Source of the DNA: Planctomycetota bacterium
GTDB lineage: Bacteria > Planctomycetota > UBA1135 > UBA2386
Direction of reading: 5' to 3'
DNA length: 64,000 nt
Assembly (NCBI GenBank): GCA_016793265.1
Contig: JAEUHT010000300.1
Span: 1 to 64,000 of the forward strand
This document shows positions 53,123-61,990 of the stretch, piece by piece. The number at the start of each line of letters is the position of its first letter. Positions within the stretch are counted from its first letter, which is position 1. A program made the position numbers and the translations under genes. The notes beneath the pieces were generated by a model, which did not search any database, was not told where the DNA came from, and was given only the letters and a program-made list of their open reading frames with translations.

Positions 53123-54294
53123 TCGGCGTTGATCTGCACGTAGTCCTTGGTCAGGTCGCAGGTCCAGACGTCGGCCGCTGCCTTGCCCACGGCGAGGTCG
53201 ATGCCGAGCACGATGCAGGTGTCGTTGGCGAGGTGCTGGTGGGCCGCGGGCTCGTTCTCGGGATGCGGCAGCCCGCCGCTGTAGACGTCCGCTGCGCCGA
53301 CCCAGACGCGCGCCAGTTCGGCAGGGAAGGTCACGCCGGCGCGACCGGCCGCAGACAGGATGCGACCCCAGTTGGGATCGCGCCCCGCAACTGCGGTCTT
53401 GACCAGTGGACTCGTCGCGATGATGCGGCCGACGTGGGTCGCCTCGGCTTCGTCGCGGGCCCCGCGCACCTGCACGGTGACGAGCCGAGTCGCGCCTTCT
53501 CCGTCCGCCGCGATCGTCCGCGCCAGCTGCTGGCCGGTCTCGAGCAGGCCCTGTTCGACCTTGCCCAGGCCGATGGTGTGGCTGCCGCTCGCCAGCAGGA
53601 ACAGCGAGTCGTTGGGCGAGGTGTCGCCGTCGACCGTGACGCGGTGGAACGACGCATCGGCGACTCGCTGCAGCAGCGCCGAATCTGCGGGCGTGAGGCT
53701 GCCGTCGGTGAGCAGGAAGCCGAGCATCGTCGCCATGTTCGGGTGGATCATGCCCGAGCCCTTGGCGAAGCCGGTGACGCCGCCGGCGCCGACCGTGGTG
53801 TGCACGGCCTTGGCGTAGGTGTCCGTCGTCATGATCGCCCGGGCGAAGTCCATGCCACCATCGCGGCTGGCGCGCGCCAGCAGGGCGTCGAGGTGGTCGA
53901 CGATGCGTTGCCGAGGCAGCGGTGCTCCGATCGGGCCGGTGCTCGCCATCAGCACCTGTTCGATCGGGCAGCGCAGACGGGTCGCCAGCTCGGCGCAGCA
54001 GAGGCGCGCATCCTCGATGCCGCGCTGGCCGGTCGCGCAGTTGGCGTTGCGGGCGTTGACGAGCACCGCTCGCACGCGCCCGCCGCTCTTCTCCAGGTGA
54101 TCGCGGCACACCGGGATGTGGGCGCCGAGCAGTTCGTTGCGCGTGAAGATCGCGCTCGCTGCCACCGCTTGCTCCGCCAGCAAGAGCCCGAGGTCGAACT
54201 GCTGGTTCTTCTTGAGGCCGCAGTGCAGTCCCGCGGCACGAAAGCCCGCCGGCAGGGGGATGTGATCGGGAACGGGCGTGAGCTGGACCGTCAT
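53110..54294 (-). CDS. argJ: bifunctional glutamate N-acetyltransferase/ornithine acetyltransferase
   Basis: 394 residues. ArgJ recycles acetyl groups between acetylornithine and glutamate. GFRAAGLHCGLKKN, NARNANCATGQRG and VLMASTGPIGAPLP lead to the autoproteolysis site KGSGMIHPNMATMLGF (cleavage before Thr189), then DGDTSPNDSLFLLASG, GRDPNWGRILSAAGRAGV and KDYVQINADYRS. TATCGT (54303-54308, minus) is 8 nt before the ATG. It lies on the same strand as argGHA but is separated from them by a 3.5-kb lipoprotein gene and a tandem repeat. Its 3' end overlaps trmO by 13 bp. Confidence 0.95.
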   Translation of the reverse strand: MTVQLTPVPDHIPLPAGFRAAGLHCGLKKNQQFDLGLLLAEQAVAASAIFTRNELLGAHIPVCRDHLEKSGGRVRAVLVNARNANCATGQRGIEDARLCCAELATRLRCPIEQVLMASTGPIGAPLPRQRIVDHLDALLARASRDGGMDFARAIMTTDTYAKAVHTTVGAGGVTGFAKGSGMIHPNMATMLGFLLTDGSLTPADSALLQRVADASFHRVTVDGDTSPNDSLFLLASGSHTIGLGKVEQGLLETGQQLARTIAADGEGATRLVTVQVRGARDEAEATHVGRIIATSPLVKTAVAGRDPNWGRILSAAGRAGVTFPAELARVWVGAADVYSGGLPHPENEPAAHQHLANDTCIVLGIDLAVGKAAADVWTCDLTKDYVQINADYRS

Positions 54295-54343
54295 GCGCGC
54301 GAACGATAGCCAGCGCTCGTACGCAATCGAGGGCTGTGGCCAA

Positions 54344-54593
54344 GCGCGCGGTCGAGCGCGCGAGTCGCCGGAATGGACGCCGCAGCGGGGCCGGTGTTCA
54401 GGCTTCGCGGGTTGGTGAACGACGCGAAGCGGCGTCGTAGGAGCCGTGATCGAGTCGCGCGCGGTCGAGCGCGCGAGTCGCCGGAATGGACGCCGCAGCG
54501 GAGCCGGTGTTCAGGCTTCGCGGGTTGGTGAACGACGCGAAGGGGCGTCGTAGGAGCCGTGATCGAGTCGCGCGCGGTCGAGCGCGCGAGTCG
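54344..54593. repeat. 113-bp tandem repeat
   Basis: Two full units, 54344-54456 and 54457-54569, differ at only two positions seen (G/A near 54389/54502 and C/G near 54430/54543), and a third partial unit of 24 bp runs to 54593. Each has the palindrome GCGCGC...GCGCGC and an inverted pair GCTTCGCG/CGCGAAGC. It fills most of the gap between argJ and the stop of the large lipoprotein. 113 is not a multiple of three, so it is unlikely to be coding. Confidence 0.95.
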
Positions 54594-54594
54594 A

Positions 54595-57500
54595 TCAGAA
54601 CCGGAACGGCAGCCGCAGGAAGTGGATCTCGGGCCGCGGCGACGACGGCGACACACTCTGCGCCGGCGCGTAGGTCATGTTGAACGTGATGTCCCACTGC
54701 ACGTAGCGCGGGTGGTTGGCGGCGATCCAGTTCTGCACGACCGGGTCGCTTAGGTCGCGCACGAAGTCCTGGGCGACGGACGGATACCGCTCGCCCGAGG
54801 CGCTGCCCGGGTCGGTGTGGAAGGCGAACCCGAAGCGCACGTTCGCGATCGGCACGGCCGGCGTCGAGGTGTCCGGCGCGTAGGTGCCGCCGAGGCCGTC
54901 CGAGCCGCCGGTCACGACCCTGAAGAACTTCGCCCGCACGCGCAGCTTTACGGCGCCGTCCGGCAGCACGGTGGTCTCCGGGTCGACCAGCAGCTCCTGT
55001 GCGGTGTGTGAGACGATGCGGTAGCCGGCGAGCAGCGAGTCCGCGCTGTTGAGCAGTTCGGCTTCGTACTGCACGTAACGATCGGCGTCGCCGAGCACTG
55101 CGGACTGCAGCACGATCTTGTAGGCGGCCTTGCCGAGGTGGCTGGCGTTGGCGTCGATGCTCGCGATCGGCGTCGCCGAGACCGGCGTCAGGTAGTTGAT
55201 CAGGATGCCGGTGGAACCGAGCGACTGGAAGTCGATGTAGCCGTTCGGCTGCGTGCCGCTGAACTCGAACTTCGGACCGACCACGGCGCCAGCCGAGGTG
55301 TCGATGCCGCGCGGCAGACCGTCGCCGCCCGCGCCCACCGAGCGCCGTTCGGCAGCGCCGAGGTCGAGCCACTTCGAACGTACGCGCGAGGTCGGCTGGA
55401 AGGGCACCGGCAGCAGCAGCGGGGCCGGCCGGATGTCGCCTTCGTTGTCGCCGAGGTTGAGCGGCGCGTTGGCGTCGTTGACGTAGGTGCCGGTGCCGGT
55501 CGGGAAGCCGCGCCAGCCGAGCAGTTGGCGCTTGGCTTCGCCACTGATGAGGGTGCCGGTGCCAGGCGTGGCGCCCGGCTGGCGGAACTCGATGTTGTCG
55601 TCGAGGCGCGTGTTGGTGCCGTCGGACAGGTTCTCGCCCGGGGGCACCATCAACTGCACGATGCCCATGCCGCCGAGCGCGCCCAGCGGTTCGCCATCGT
55701 AGGTCGTGCCGCCCATCATCGCCTGCCCGGTGGCGGGGTACTTGTTCTGGATCTGGATCGAGCCGAAGGCGCCCGTCGTGCAAACGCCGCCGTCCGCCGA
55801 GATCGCGAAGTCGTAGTCGTCGCGCAGGTAGGGGTGGGTCGCGGTCGCCACGGCCGAGGGCGCGCCGTAGACGAAGCGGTTGGTGGCCGAGTTGCCGTGC
55901 GGCTCGATGATGATGCGCTTGGCGGACATCAGCACGACCATGCCACCGGCACCAGCACCGCCGCCGCCAGCTTCACCGCACGAGCCGGCCTGCTCGCCGC
56001 CGCCGCCGTGGCCGCCGTCGGCGATGATGTGGCCGGTGCTGCTGATGATGATCTCACCGAGCGCCTTGACGATCAGCGCGCCGCCGCCGCCGCCACCGCC
56101 ACCGCCGCTGTAGTCGTTGGTGGGGTTGTTGCCGGTCAACGTGCAGTTGAAGGTCGGCGAGGTGTCGCCGCCGCCGCCGCCGCCGCCGCCGCCCATCGGC
56201 ACGGTCAGTTCGCCGGTGATGCGCAGGTTGCGGGCGACGTCGATCGCGCTGCCCCAGTAGTTGTTGTCGGAGCGCGTGTCGGCGAAGGCCAGGTCGCCAG
56301 GCTCGCCGCCGAGCAGGAAGCCGCTGCGGCTGCCGCTGCCGCCGCTGCAGCCGGCGCCGCCGTAGCCGAAGCGCTGCTGGAAGGCCGTGTTCGTGGATGG
56401 CGCCACGTTGGGGTTGTTGCCGACGCCGGTCAGCGAGCCGCGCCAGTAGGGGTCGCCCCGCGTCGCCATGGCGCCGCCGCCGCCGCCCGAGCCACCGCCG
56501 CTGCCGTTGTAGCCGGAGCCGGTGTAGCAGCCGCTGACACAGGCGACGTAGCCGCCGCGGCCGCCCTTGGCCGCCGCTTGCAGCGGGCCGCGACCCTGGC
56601 CACCACGCATGTCGCGTTGCGTCGCCGAAGGCGTGCCATCACCACCGTTGCCGCCGCCGCAGACGCCGGGGCCGCCGGCCTTGGCGTAGCCGGCGCTGTT
56701 CAGCGTGTTGACCGCGGCGCCATTGCCGCCGCGCACGGTCAGCGTGCCGGAGACGATGAAGTCGCCCGTGCACAGCCAGACCATCGGGTTCGGGCCGGTG
56801 CCCTTGACCGTCACGCCCTGAGGGATGGTGACGTTCTTGAAGTTGAAGACGCCGCCGCTGACCGTGAAGGGCAGGCCCTGCTTCGGCACGATCTGGGTGA
56901 ACGCGGTGTTGAGCAGCACCTCGGCCGCGGTCGGCTCATACTCGAGCGTGGTCTGCTTGCCTTCGAAGCCGAAACCGGCCTTGACGAAGCCGGGGCCGAC
57001 TTCGGCCTGGCTCTCGGGGAACGAGGCGCCGAGGTCGATGTTCGTGGTCGAGGTGAAGTTCTCGACGATGCCGTTCCACTGCTGGCCGTAGGCCGGCTCG
57101 GTGGTGAAGGTGGCGAAGATGCGGTCGTACGACAGGTTGCCCTGGTTCGACTCGCCGGAGATGTCCTCGAGCGTCGGCTCGACGATGACGCGGATGGTGG
57201 CGTTGTTGGGCAGCACGCCGACCGGGCGCAGCACCAGGGTGGCGCCGGTCAGGTCGTTGCGCTCGAGCTCGGCGTCGGTCGGGATCCAGGTGTTGGTGCC
57301 GTACTCGGGATCGTCGTACTCCAGGAAGACACGGCCGCGGTCGCTGATGTCGCGCACCAACGGGTTGGTGTCGAAGTTGACCGGCACGTTGAAGTCGTTC
57401 GGATTCAACGCCTGGTCGAACAGCAGTCGCACCTCGATCGGCGGGGCGCCGAACAGGCCGAGCGGCACGTTGTTCAGGCTGCTCGCGGTCGACACCTCGA

Positions 57501-58065
57501 GGCCCTGCTTGACCGGGCCGCCCGTCTTCGGGTTGCGGAACAACTGCGCTGGTGTGGTGCCTTCGCGCGTGCTGAACGTGAACGTGATCGGTTGCGCCAG
57601 CGCCTTGCCCTTGGTGTCGCGCAACACGGTGCCGTTGGCGCTGCTGCCGCCGATCATCTGCACCAGGTAGGTGCGGCCCGACTTGAAGCCGCCGTCGTCG
57701 TAGGTGTTGTTGGTGGCGAAGCGCGGCACGAACTGCAGGCGGCGGCCAGGGGTGGTGTCCCCGGTCGCGGTGCCGATGAAGAAGCTGCCGGTCACCAGTT
57801 CCTGCGTCGGATCCCCGAGCTGGTCGAGCGCCTGGAACGACATCGTCGTCAAGCTCGCCGAGTCGATGTCGACGGCGTTGCTGAAGTCGAGGCTGATCGG
57901 GTCGTTCAGGTAGATCGTCGCGCCGGTGGTCGGGTCCGTCTTGAGGACGACGAAGTCACCGCCTGTCTTGGTCTCGCCGACCGCGGAATTGCCGCCGCTG
58001 GAGCATGCGCCCAGCGCCGAGAGGATTGCGAGGGTCAACAGGGTGGCGGAGTCGAATCGCTTCAT
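54595..58065 (-). CDS. large glycine-rich lipoprotein with Ig-like domains
   Basis: 1156 residues. Signal peptide with lipobox ALGAC (Cys21) then SSGGNS. Two or three Big_5-like modules (about 40-330; TDPTTGATIYLNDPISLDFS, FTFSTREGTTPAQLFRNPKT, LVLRPVGVLPNNATIRVIVE) precede a glycine-rich stretch (about 445-730) with runs of up to eight or nine Gly and few charged residues, alternating with short beta-like segments (GTLTVRGGNGAAV, GELTVPMGGGGGGGG, GHIIADGGHGGGG), a pattern of right-handed repeat or cell-surface fibres. The C-terminal third is again beta-rich and ends LPFRF. Function unknown. It interrupts argGHA and argJ on the same strand. A long antisense frame over it is a product of the GC-rich repeats. 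Confidence 0.86.
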   Translation of the reverse strand: MKRFDSATLLTLAILSALGACSSGGNSAVGETKTGGDFVVLKTDPTTGATIYLNDPISLDFSNAVDIDSASLTTMSFQALDQLGDPTQELVTGSFFIGTATGDTTPGRRLQFVPRFATNNTYDDGGFKSGRTYLVQMIGGSSANGTVLRDTKGKALAQPITFTFSTREGTTPAQLFRNPKTGGPVKQGLEVSTASSLNNVPLGLFGAPPIEVRLLFDQALNPNDFNVPVNFDTNPLVRDISDRGRVFLEYDDPEYGTNTWIPTDAELERNDLTGATLVLRPVGVLPNNATIRVIVEPTLEDISGESNQGNLSYDRIFATFTTEPAYGQQWNGIVENFTSTTNIDLGASFPESQAEVGPGFVKAGFGFEGKQTTLEYEPTAAEVLLNTAFTQIVPKQGLPFTVSGGVFNFKNVTIPQGVTVKGTGPNPMVWLCTGDFIVSGTLTVRGGNGAAVNTLNSAGYAKAGGPGVCGGGNGGDGTPSATQRDMRGGQGRGPLQAAAKGGRGGYVACVSGCYTGSGYNGSGGGSGGGGGAMATRGDPYWRGSLTGVGNNPNVAPSTNTAFQQRFGYGGAGCSGGSGSRSGFLLGGEPGDLAFADTRSDNNYWGSAIDVARNLRITGELTVPMGGGGGGGGGDTSPTFNCTLTGNNPTNDYSGGGGGGGGGALIVKALGEIIISSTGHIIADGGHGGGGEQAGSCGEAGGGGAGAGGMVVLMSAKRIIIEPHGNSATNRFVYGAPSAVATATHPYLRDDYDFAISADGGVCTTGAFGSIQIQNKYPATGQAMMGGTTYDGEPLGALGGMGIVQLMVPPGENLSDGTNTRLDDNIEFRQPGATPGTGTLISGEAKRQLLGWRGFPTGTGTYVNDANAPLNLGDNEGDIRPAPLLLPVPFQPTSRVRSKWLDLGAAERRSVGAGGDGLPRGIDTSAGAVVGPKFEFSGTQPNGYIDFQSLGSTGILINYLTPVSATPIASIDANASHLGKAAYKIVLQSAVLGDADRYVQYEAELLNSADSLLAGYRIVSHTAQELLVDPETTVLPDGAVKLRVRAKFFRVVTGGSDGLGGTYAPDTSTPAVPIANVRFGFAFHTDPGSASGERYPSVAQDFVRDLSDPVVQNWIAANHPRYVQWDITFNMTYAPAQSVSPSSPRPEIHFLRLPFRF

Positions 58066-58511
58066 GGCCTTGCTCTAAGTGAACCTCATCCGGTGACGGA
58101 AGGCGGGCACCTTCTGGCACGAGGGACCGGGCGCGTTGCCAAGCGAATCGCGGGCCACGCTCCGGGTCGGGAGATGGGGCAGGGTCTGGGGATGGGAGAT
58201 TGTGGCGGTCGGCCCCGCCTGGTCAAGGTCGGCCCGGATCCCCATGCGGCCGGTCCCGGATTGGGAACGTCGCTGCCGACGGGGGGTTGGGGCGACGCAT
58301 GCGCCGGAACGCAGGCGCCGGGGCAGGGCCGCGAGGCCGCTCGAGGGCGGCCGGCGGCGGGGGCGTAGCGGCGGCGCAGGCTCATGGTGGGGCAGCGGGC
58401 CCATGCCGGGCGCGCCGCGTCGACTAGCCAGGCCGACGCCGGACCGCAACTTCCTGCGCGGTAATGCACGTCCGCCGTGCGGCAACGATCGGCGGCAGCG
58501 GCCCTGGGCCA
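58066..58511. other. long intergenic region upstream of the glycine-rich lipoprotein
   Basis: 446 bp with no convincing gene; short open frames on both strands have no homology I can see. The only clear signal is the promoter at 58199-58226 on the minus strand. The rest is GC-rich with no obvious repeat. It separates the argGHA operon from the lipoprotein gene. Confidence 0.5.
58199..58226 (-). promoter_or_regulatory. putative promoter of the glycine-rich lipoprotein
   Basis: Minus strand TTGACC (58226-58221), a 16-bp spacer and CACAAT (58204-58199). It would leave a leader of about 125 nt before the ATG at 58065, longer than elsewhere in the window. Confidence 0.45.
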
Positions 58512-59087
58512 CTACTTGTGGTCGGGGGCGACGAAGCCCGGGGTGCGCTGTGGCAGCGGGATGGCGCGCTGGGGCTTGCCGAACAACTTTGCCGGCGACG
58601 CCTTCGGATCGAGCACGCGCGTCATCGCGATCTCGTCGCAGGCGAGGAACTTGGGGCAGTGCATGCAGTCGTTGAAGACCTTGTGCGGCAGGTCTTCGTG
58701 CTGGCAGATCTTGAAGCCGACCTTGCCGAAGAAGCCCGGCACGTAGGTGAAGGCGAACAGCCGCGGCAGGCCGAGCCGGCGCGCGTCCTGCACGATCGCC
58801 TCGACCAGCGTGCGGCCGACGCCGTGGCGCTGCATGGCCGGCGCGACCGCCAAGGAGCGCACTTCCGCGAGGTCGGTCCAGGTGATCGCCAGGGCGCCGC
58901 AGCCGGCGAATTGGCCGGCGACCTCGGCGATGAAGAAGTCGCGGATGTTCTCGATCACCGAAGCCGGCGAGCGCGGCAGCATCACCTGCTGCACTGCCAG
59001 TTCGTTGACGAGGGTCATGATCGGCCGGGCGTCGGCGACGACGGCCGGGCGCACGGTGACCTGCAGGGGGGTGGTGGCGTCAGTCAT
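58512..59087 (-). CDS. argA: GNAT-type N-acetylglutamate synthase-like acetyltransferase
   Basis: 191 residues with a single GNAT domain. VRPAVVADARPIMTLVNELA, VRSLAVAPAMQRHGVGRTLV (acetyl-CoA loop RHGVGR) and LFAFTYVPGFFGKVGFKIC then KVFNDCMHCPKFLACDE are hallmarks of the short ArgA class (no amino-acid-kinase domain) seen in Mycobacterium and other phyla. It would acetylate glutamate. Because ArgJ is also present, it would serve to start the acetyl cycle. It overlaps argH by 8 bp. The last 35 residues (QRAIPLPQRTPGFVAPDHK) are outside the core fold. Confidence 0.85.
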   Translation of the reverse strand: MTDATTPLQVTVRPAVVADARPIMTLVNELAVQQVMLPRSPASVIENIRDFFIAEVAGQFAGCGALAITWTDLAEVRSLAVAPAMQRHGVGRTLVEAIVQDARRLGLPRLFAFTYVPGFFGKVGFKICQHEDLPHKVFNDCMHCPKFLACDEIAMTRVLDPKASPAKLFGKPQRAIPLPQRTPGFVAPDHK

Positions 59088-60555
59088 GGTCGTGGCCGTC
59101 GTCGTCCCCGGCGGCGTGGTCTTCGTCGGCATCGTGGTCTTCGAGGCCGTCGGCCTCGTGGCTGCTCCATTCGCCCATCAGGATCTGCCAGCGTTCGACT
59201 TCGTCGCGCACGCGGTCCGGCGCGGTGCCGCCGATCACGTCGCGGCGCCGCAGGATGGCGCCGGCGGCGAGCGCCGTCTTGAGATCGACGTCGAGCTGGG
59301 GCAGCAGGCGCTTCGCCTCGCCGGCGGGCAGGTCCTGCAATTCGACGCCGAGCTCGACGGCGCGATTGACGGCGGCGCCGACGATGCCGTGCGCATCGCG
59401 GAACGGCACGCCGTGTTGCACCAGCAAGTCGGCGAGGTCGGTGGCGTTGAGGTAGCCGCGTTCGGCCTGCTCGGCGCAGCGTTCGACGTCGAAGTCGGCG
59501 TTGCGCACCGCCATCGCCGCCACCATCAGGCAGGCTTCGGTCTCCAGCAGCGCCGGCAACAGCGTCTCCTTGTCGCTCTGCAGGTCGCGGTTGTAGGCCA
59601 TCGGCAGGCCCTTCACGGTCGCCAACAGCGCCATCAACGCGCCCAGCACGCGGCCGGCCTTGCCGCGCACGAGCTCCATGGCGTCGGGGTTGCGCTTCTG
59701 CGGCATCAGGCTGGACCCGGTCGACACCGCGTCACCGAAGGCCAGGAAGCGCGCCTCCTGCGAGGCGAAGAAGATGTAGTCCTCGGCCAACCGTGACAGG
59801 TGCGTCATCACCATCGCCGAGGCGAAGGCGAGCTCGCACAGATGGTCGCGGGCGGCGGTGGCGTCGAGGCTGTTGCGGGTGGGGCCGCCGGTGAAGCCGA
59901 GCGCCTGCGCCAGCGCGTCGCGGTCGATCGCCAGCGTGGTGCCGGCGAGCGCGCCGCTGCCGAGCGGGCAGCGGTCCATGCGGTGGAAGGCGTCGACCAG
60001 GCGTTCGCGGTCGCGCGCCAGCGCCTCGACGTGGGCGAGGGCGTGGTGGCCGATCGTGATCGGCTGGGCGCGCTGCAGGTGGGTGTAGCCCGGCATCGGC
60101 GCGTCGGCGTGGGCTTCGGCCTTCTGCACCAACGACGCGCACAGGTCGGTGATGCCGTCGAGCAGGCCGTGGATGCGTTCGCGCAGGTAGAGCCGCAGAT
60201 CGGTGGCGACCTGGTCGTTGCGCGAACGGCCGGTGTGCATGCGCTTGCCGAGGTCGCCGATGCGGTCGGTGAGCTCGCGTTCGACGAGGCTGTGCACGTC
60301 CTCGGCCGGATCCTCGACCGGCACGCCGTGCTCGGCCCAGTGTTCGGCCAGCGCGTCGATCGCCGTGCGCACACGGTCGAGCTCCGCGTCGGTGAAGACG
60401 CCGGCCGCGGCCAGCGCTTCGCTCCAGGCCAGGTTGGTCTCCAGGTCGGCGAACGCGAGCACGTGGTCGCTCGGCAGGCTCTTCTGGAACTCGGCGAACA
60501 TCGGATCGAGCGTGCCGCGGAAACGGCCGCCCCACATCTGGCCGGGGTGGCTCAC
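59080..60555 (-). CDS. argH: argininosuccinate lyase
   Basis: 491 residues. ArgH splits argininosuccinate to arginine and fumarate. MWGGRFRGTLDPMFAEFQKS, HTGRSRNDQVATDLRLYLRE, GYTHLQRAQPITIGHHALAH and the fumarase/lyase signature GSSLMPQKRNPDAMELVRGK are intact. The GTG at 60555 overlaps the argG stop (GTGA); an ATG at 60537 six codons later is an alternative. The last 30 residues (WSSHEADGLEDHDADEDHAA then GDDDGHDHD) are His/Asp-rich and not part of the usual fold; they may bind metal. Confidence 0.95.
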   Translation of the reverse strand: MSHPGQMWGGRFRGTLDPMFAEFQKSLPSDHVLAFADLETNLAWSEALAAAGVFTDAELDRVRTAIDALAEHWAEHGVPVEDPAEDVHSLVERELTDRIGDLGKRMHTGRSRNDQVATDLRLYLRERIHGLLDGITDLCASLVQKAEAHADAPMPGYTHLQRAQPITIGHHALAHVEALARDRERLVDAFHRMDRCPLGSGALAGTTLAIDRDALAQALGFTGGPTRNSLDATAARDHLCELAFASAMVMTHLSRLAEDYIFFASQEARFLAFGDAVSTGSSLMPQKRNPDAMELVRGKAGRVLGALMALLATVKGLPMAYNRDLQSDKETLLPALLETEACLMVAAMAVRNADFDVERCAEQAERGYLNATDLADLLVQHGVPFRDAHGIVGAAVNRAVELGVELQDLPAGEAKRLLPQLDVDLKTALAAGAILRRRDVIGGTAPDRVRDEVERWQILMGEWSSHEADGLEDHDADEDHAAGDDDGHDHD

Positions 60556-61766
60556 GCGTCGGCTCCCTGCACCTTGGCGGCGACGGCGCCGGGCAGGCCG
60601 TAGAGCTTGACGAAGCCGTAGCTGTCGGCGTGATCGAAGGTGGCGCTGTGGCCGAACGTCGCCAGGTCCTCGCTGAACAGGCTGTTCGGCGAGGTCGCCG
60701 ACAACGCCGTGGCGGTGCCCTTGTAGAGCCGTACGCGCACGGTGCCGGTCACCGGCCGGCTGGCGGCGGCGAACAACGCGTCGAGCGAACGCCGCGCCGG
60801 GTGGAACCAGCGGCCGGTGTAGACGAGGTCGGCGTAGTCCGGCATCAGCTTCTCGCACAGCCGCAGGGTGTCGCGTTCCATCGTCAGGGCGCGCAGCGTG
60901 CGGGCCGCTTCGAGCACGATGGTGCCGCCGGGCGTCTCGTAGACGCCGCGCGACTTCATGCCGACGAGGCGGTTCTCGCAGATGTCGACGCGGCCGACGC
61001 CGTGCTTGCCGCCGAGCTCGTTGAGCTTCGTCAGCAGCACCTCCGCCGGCAGCTCCTCGCCGTTGACGGCGATCGGCACCCCGTGGGCGAAGCCGAGCGT
61101 CAGCTCGAGTGGCTGGTCCGGGGCCTGCCGCGGGTCGACGGTCAGGGTCCAGACGTCGTCCGGCGGCGCGTTGCCGGGCGATTCGAGCGCGCCGCCCTCG
61201 TGGCTGATGTGCCAGAGGTTGCGGTCGCGGGAGTAGATCTTGGTGCGCGAGGCGGTGACCTGGATGCCGCGTCGGTCGGCGTAGTCGAGCGCGTCCTCGC
61301 GGCTGCGGATGTCCCAGTGCCGCCACGGCGCGATCACCTCGAGCTCGGGCGCCAGTGCCTGGTAGGCGAGCTCGAAGCGAACCTGGTCGTTGCCCTTGCC
61401 GGTGCAGCCGTGGGCGACCGCGTCGGCGCCGATGGCCTTGGCGTAGTCGACCTGGCCCTTGGCCAGCATCGGCCGCGCCATGCTGGTGCCGAGCAGGTAG
61501 CGGCCCTCGTAGACCGTCATCGCCCGCACACACGGCCAGACGTAGTCTTCGAGCCAGGACCTTCGCAGGTCGTCGACGCGGCAGGACACCGCGCCGCTGC
61601 GGCGCGCCTTCTCCTCGAGCCCGCGCAGCTCGTCGTCGCCCTGACCGATGTCGCCGCAGTAGGCGTGCACCTCGCAGTCGTAGTGCTCCTTGAGCCAGGG
61701 CACGATGATGGAGGTGTCGAGGCCGCCGGAGTAGGCGAGCACGATCTTCTTCTTGGACTTCTTCAT
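60552..61766 (-). CDS. argG: argininosuccinate synthase
   Basis: 404 residues, normal length. ArgG joins citrulline and aspartate using ATP. KKIVLAYSGGLDTSIIVPWL is the PP-loop (SGGLDTS 13-19), then GDIGQGDDELRGLEEKA, GTSMARPMLAKGQVDYAKAI, HGCTGKGNDQVRFEL and RTKIYSRDRNLWHISHEGG. The ATG at 61766 begins with KKSKKKI and is 14 nt from the first ARG box. It is the first gene of argG-argH-argA. Confidence 0.97.
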   Translation of the reverse strand: MKKSKKKIVLAYSGGLDTSIIVPWLKEHYDCEVHAYCGDIGQGDDELRGLEEKARRSGAVSCRVDDLRRSWLEDYVWPCVRAMTVYEGRYLLGTSMARPMLAKGQVDYAKAIGADAVAHGCTGKGNDQVRFELAYQALAPELEVIAPWRHWDIRSREDALDYADRRGIQVTASRTKIYSRDRNLWHISHEGGALESPGNAPPDDVWTLTVDPRQAPDQPLELTLGFAHGVPIAVNGEELPAEVLLTKLNELGGKHGVGRVDICENRLVGMKSRGVYETPGGTIVLEAARTLRALTMERDTLRLCEKLMPDYADLVYTGRWFHPARRSLDALFAAASRPVTGTVRVRLYKGTATALSATSPNSLFSEDLATFGHSATFDHADSYGFVKLYGLPGAVAAKVQGADA

Positions 61767-61779
61767 GGCTTCGGGCGGC

Positions 61780-61818
61780 GATGCATGATTATGCATCGAG
61801 CGTGCATTCTTATGCATC
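61780..61818 (-). promoter_or_regulatory. tandem ARG-box operator
   Basis: Two 18-bp near-palindromes, 61780-61797 (core ATGCATGATTATGCAT) and 61801-61818 (core GTGCATTCTTATGCAT), separated by 3 bp, with centres 21 bp apart. That size and spacing are the classical layout of ArgR hexamer sites (two ARG boxes 3 bp apart). It lies 14-52 bp upstream of the argG start and contains CATAAT on the minus strand, so ArgR would overlap the promoter. Confidence 0.72.
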
Positions 61819-61955
61819 GTGCACGGGCGCGTCAAGCCTGCGGCGCACAGTTCGTGGGCCGGGTGCCGTCGCGGCTGACGAGCGCCGTTCGTCGGCCGCT
61901 CGGGAGCGGGTGGTTCGTTTGCGGTGCGGGGCGGTGGACTACGCCCTGCGGACCG

Positions 61956-61984
61956 TTGTGGCCCGGCGGAGGTTGCCGCATCGT
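61956..61984 (+). promoter_or_regulatory. putative promoter of the acyl carrier protein gene
   Basis: TTGTGG (61956-61961), a 17-bp spacer and CATCGT (61979-61984), ending 6 nt before the ATG at 61991. Confidence 0.4.
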
Positions 61985-61990
61985 CATGGC

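Noticed and set aside
55138-58368. A 1076-codon open frame on the + strand opposite the glycine-rich lipoprotein
   Set aside because: It consists of Ala/Gly/Arg/Val low complexity typical of antisense frames in GC-rich DNA; the minus strand has a signal peptide, lipobox and ordered domains.
58086-58469. A 127-codon minus-strand frame in the long intergenic gap
   Set aside because: Arg/Pro-rich, no homology visible, and it overlaps a plausible promoter.
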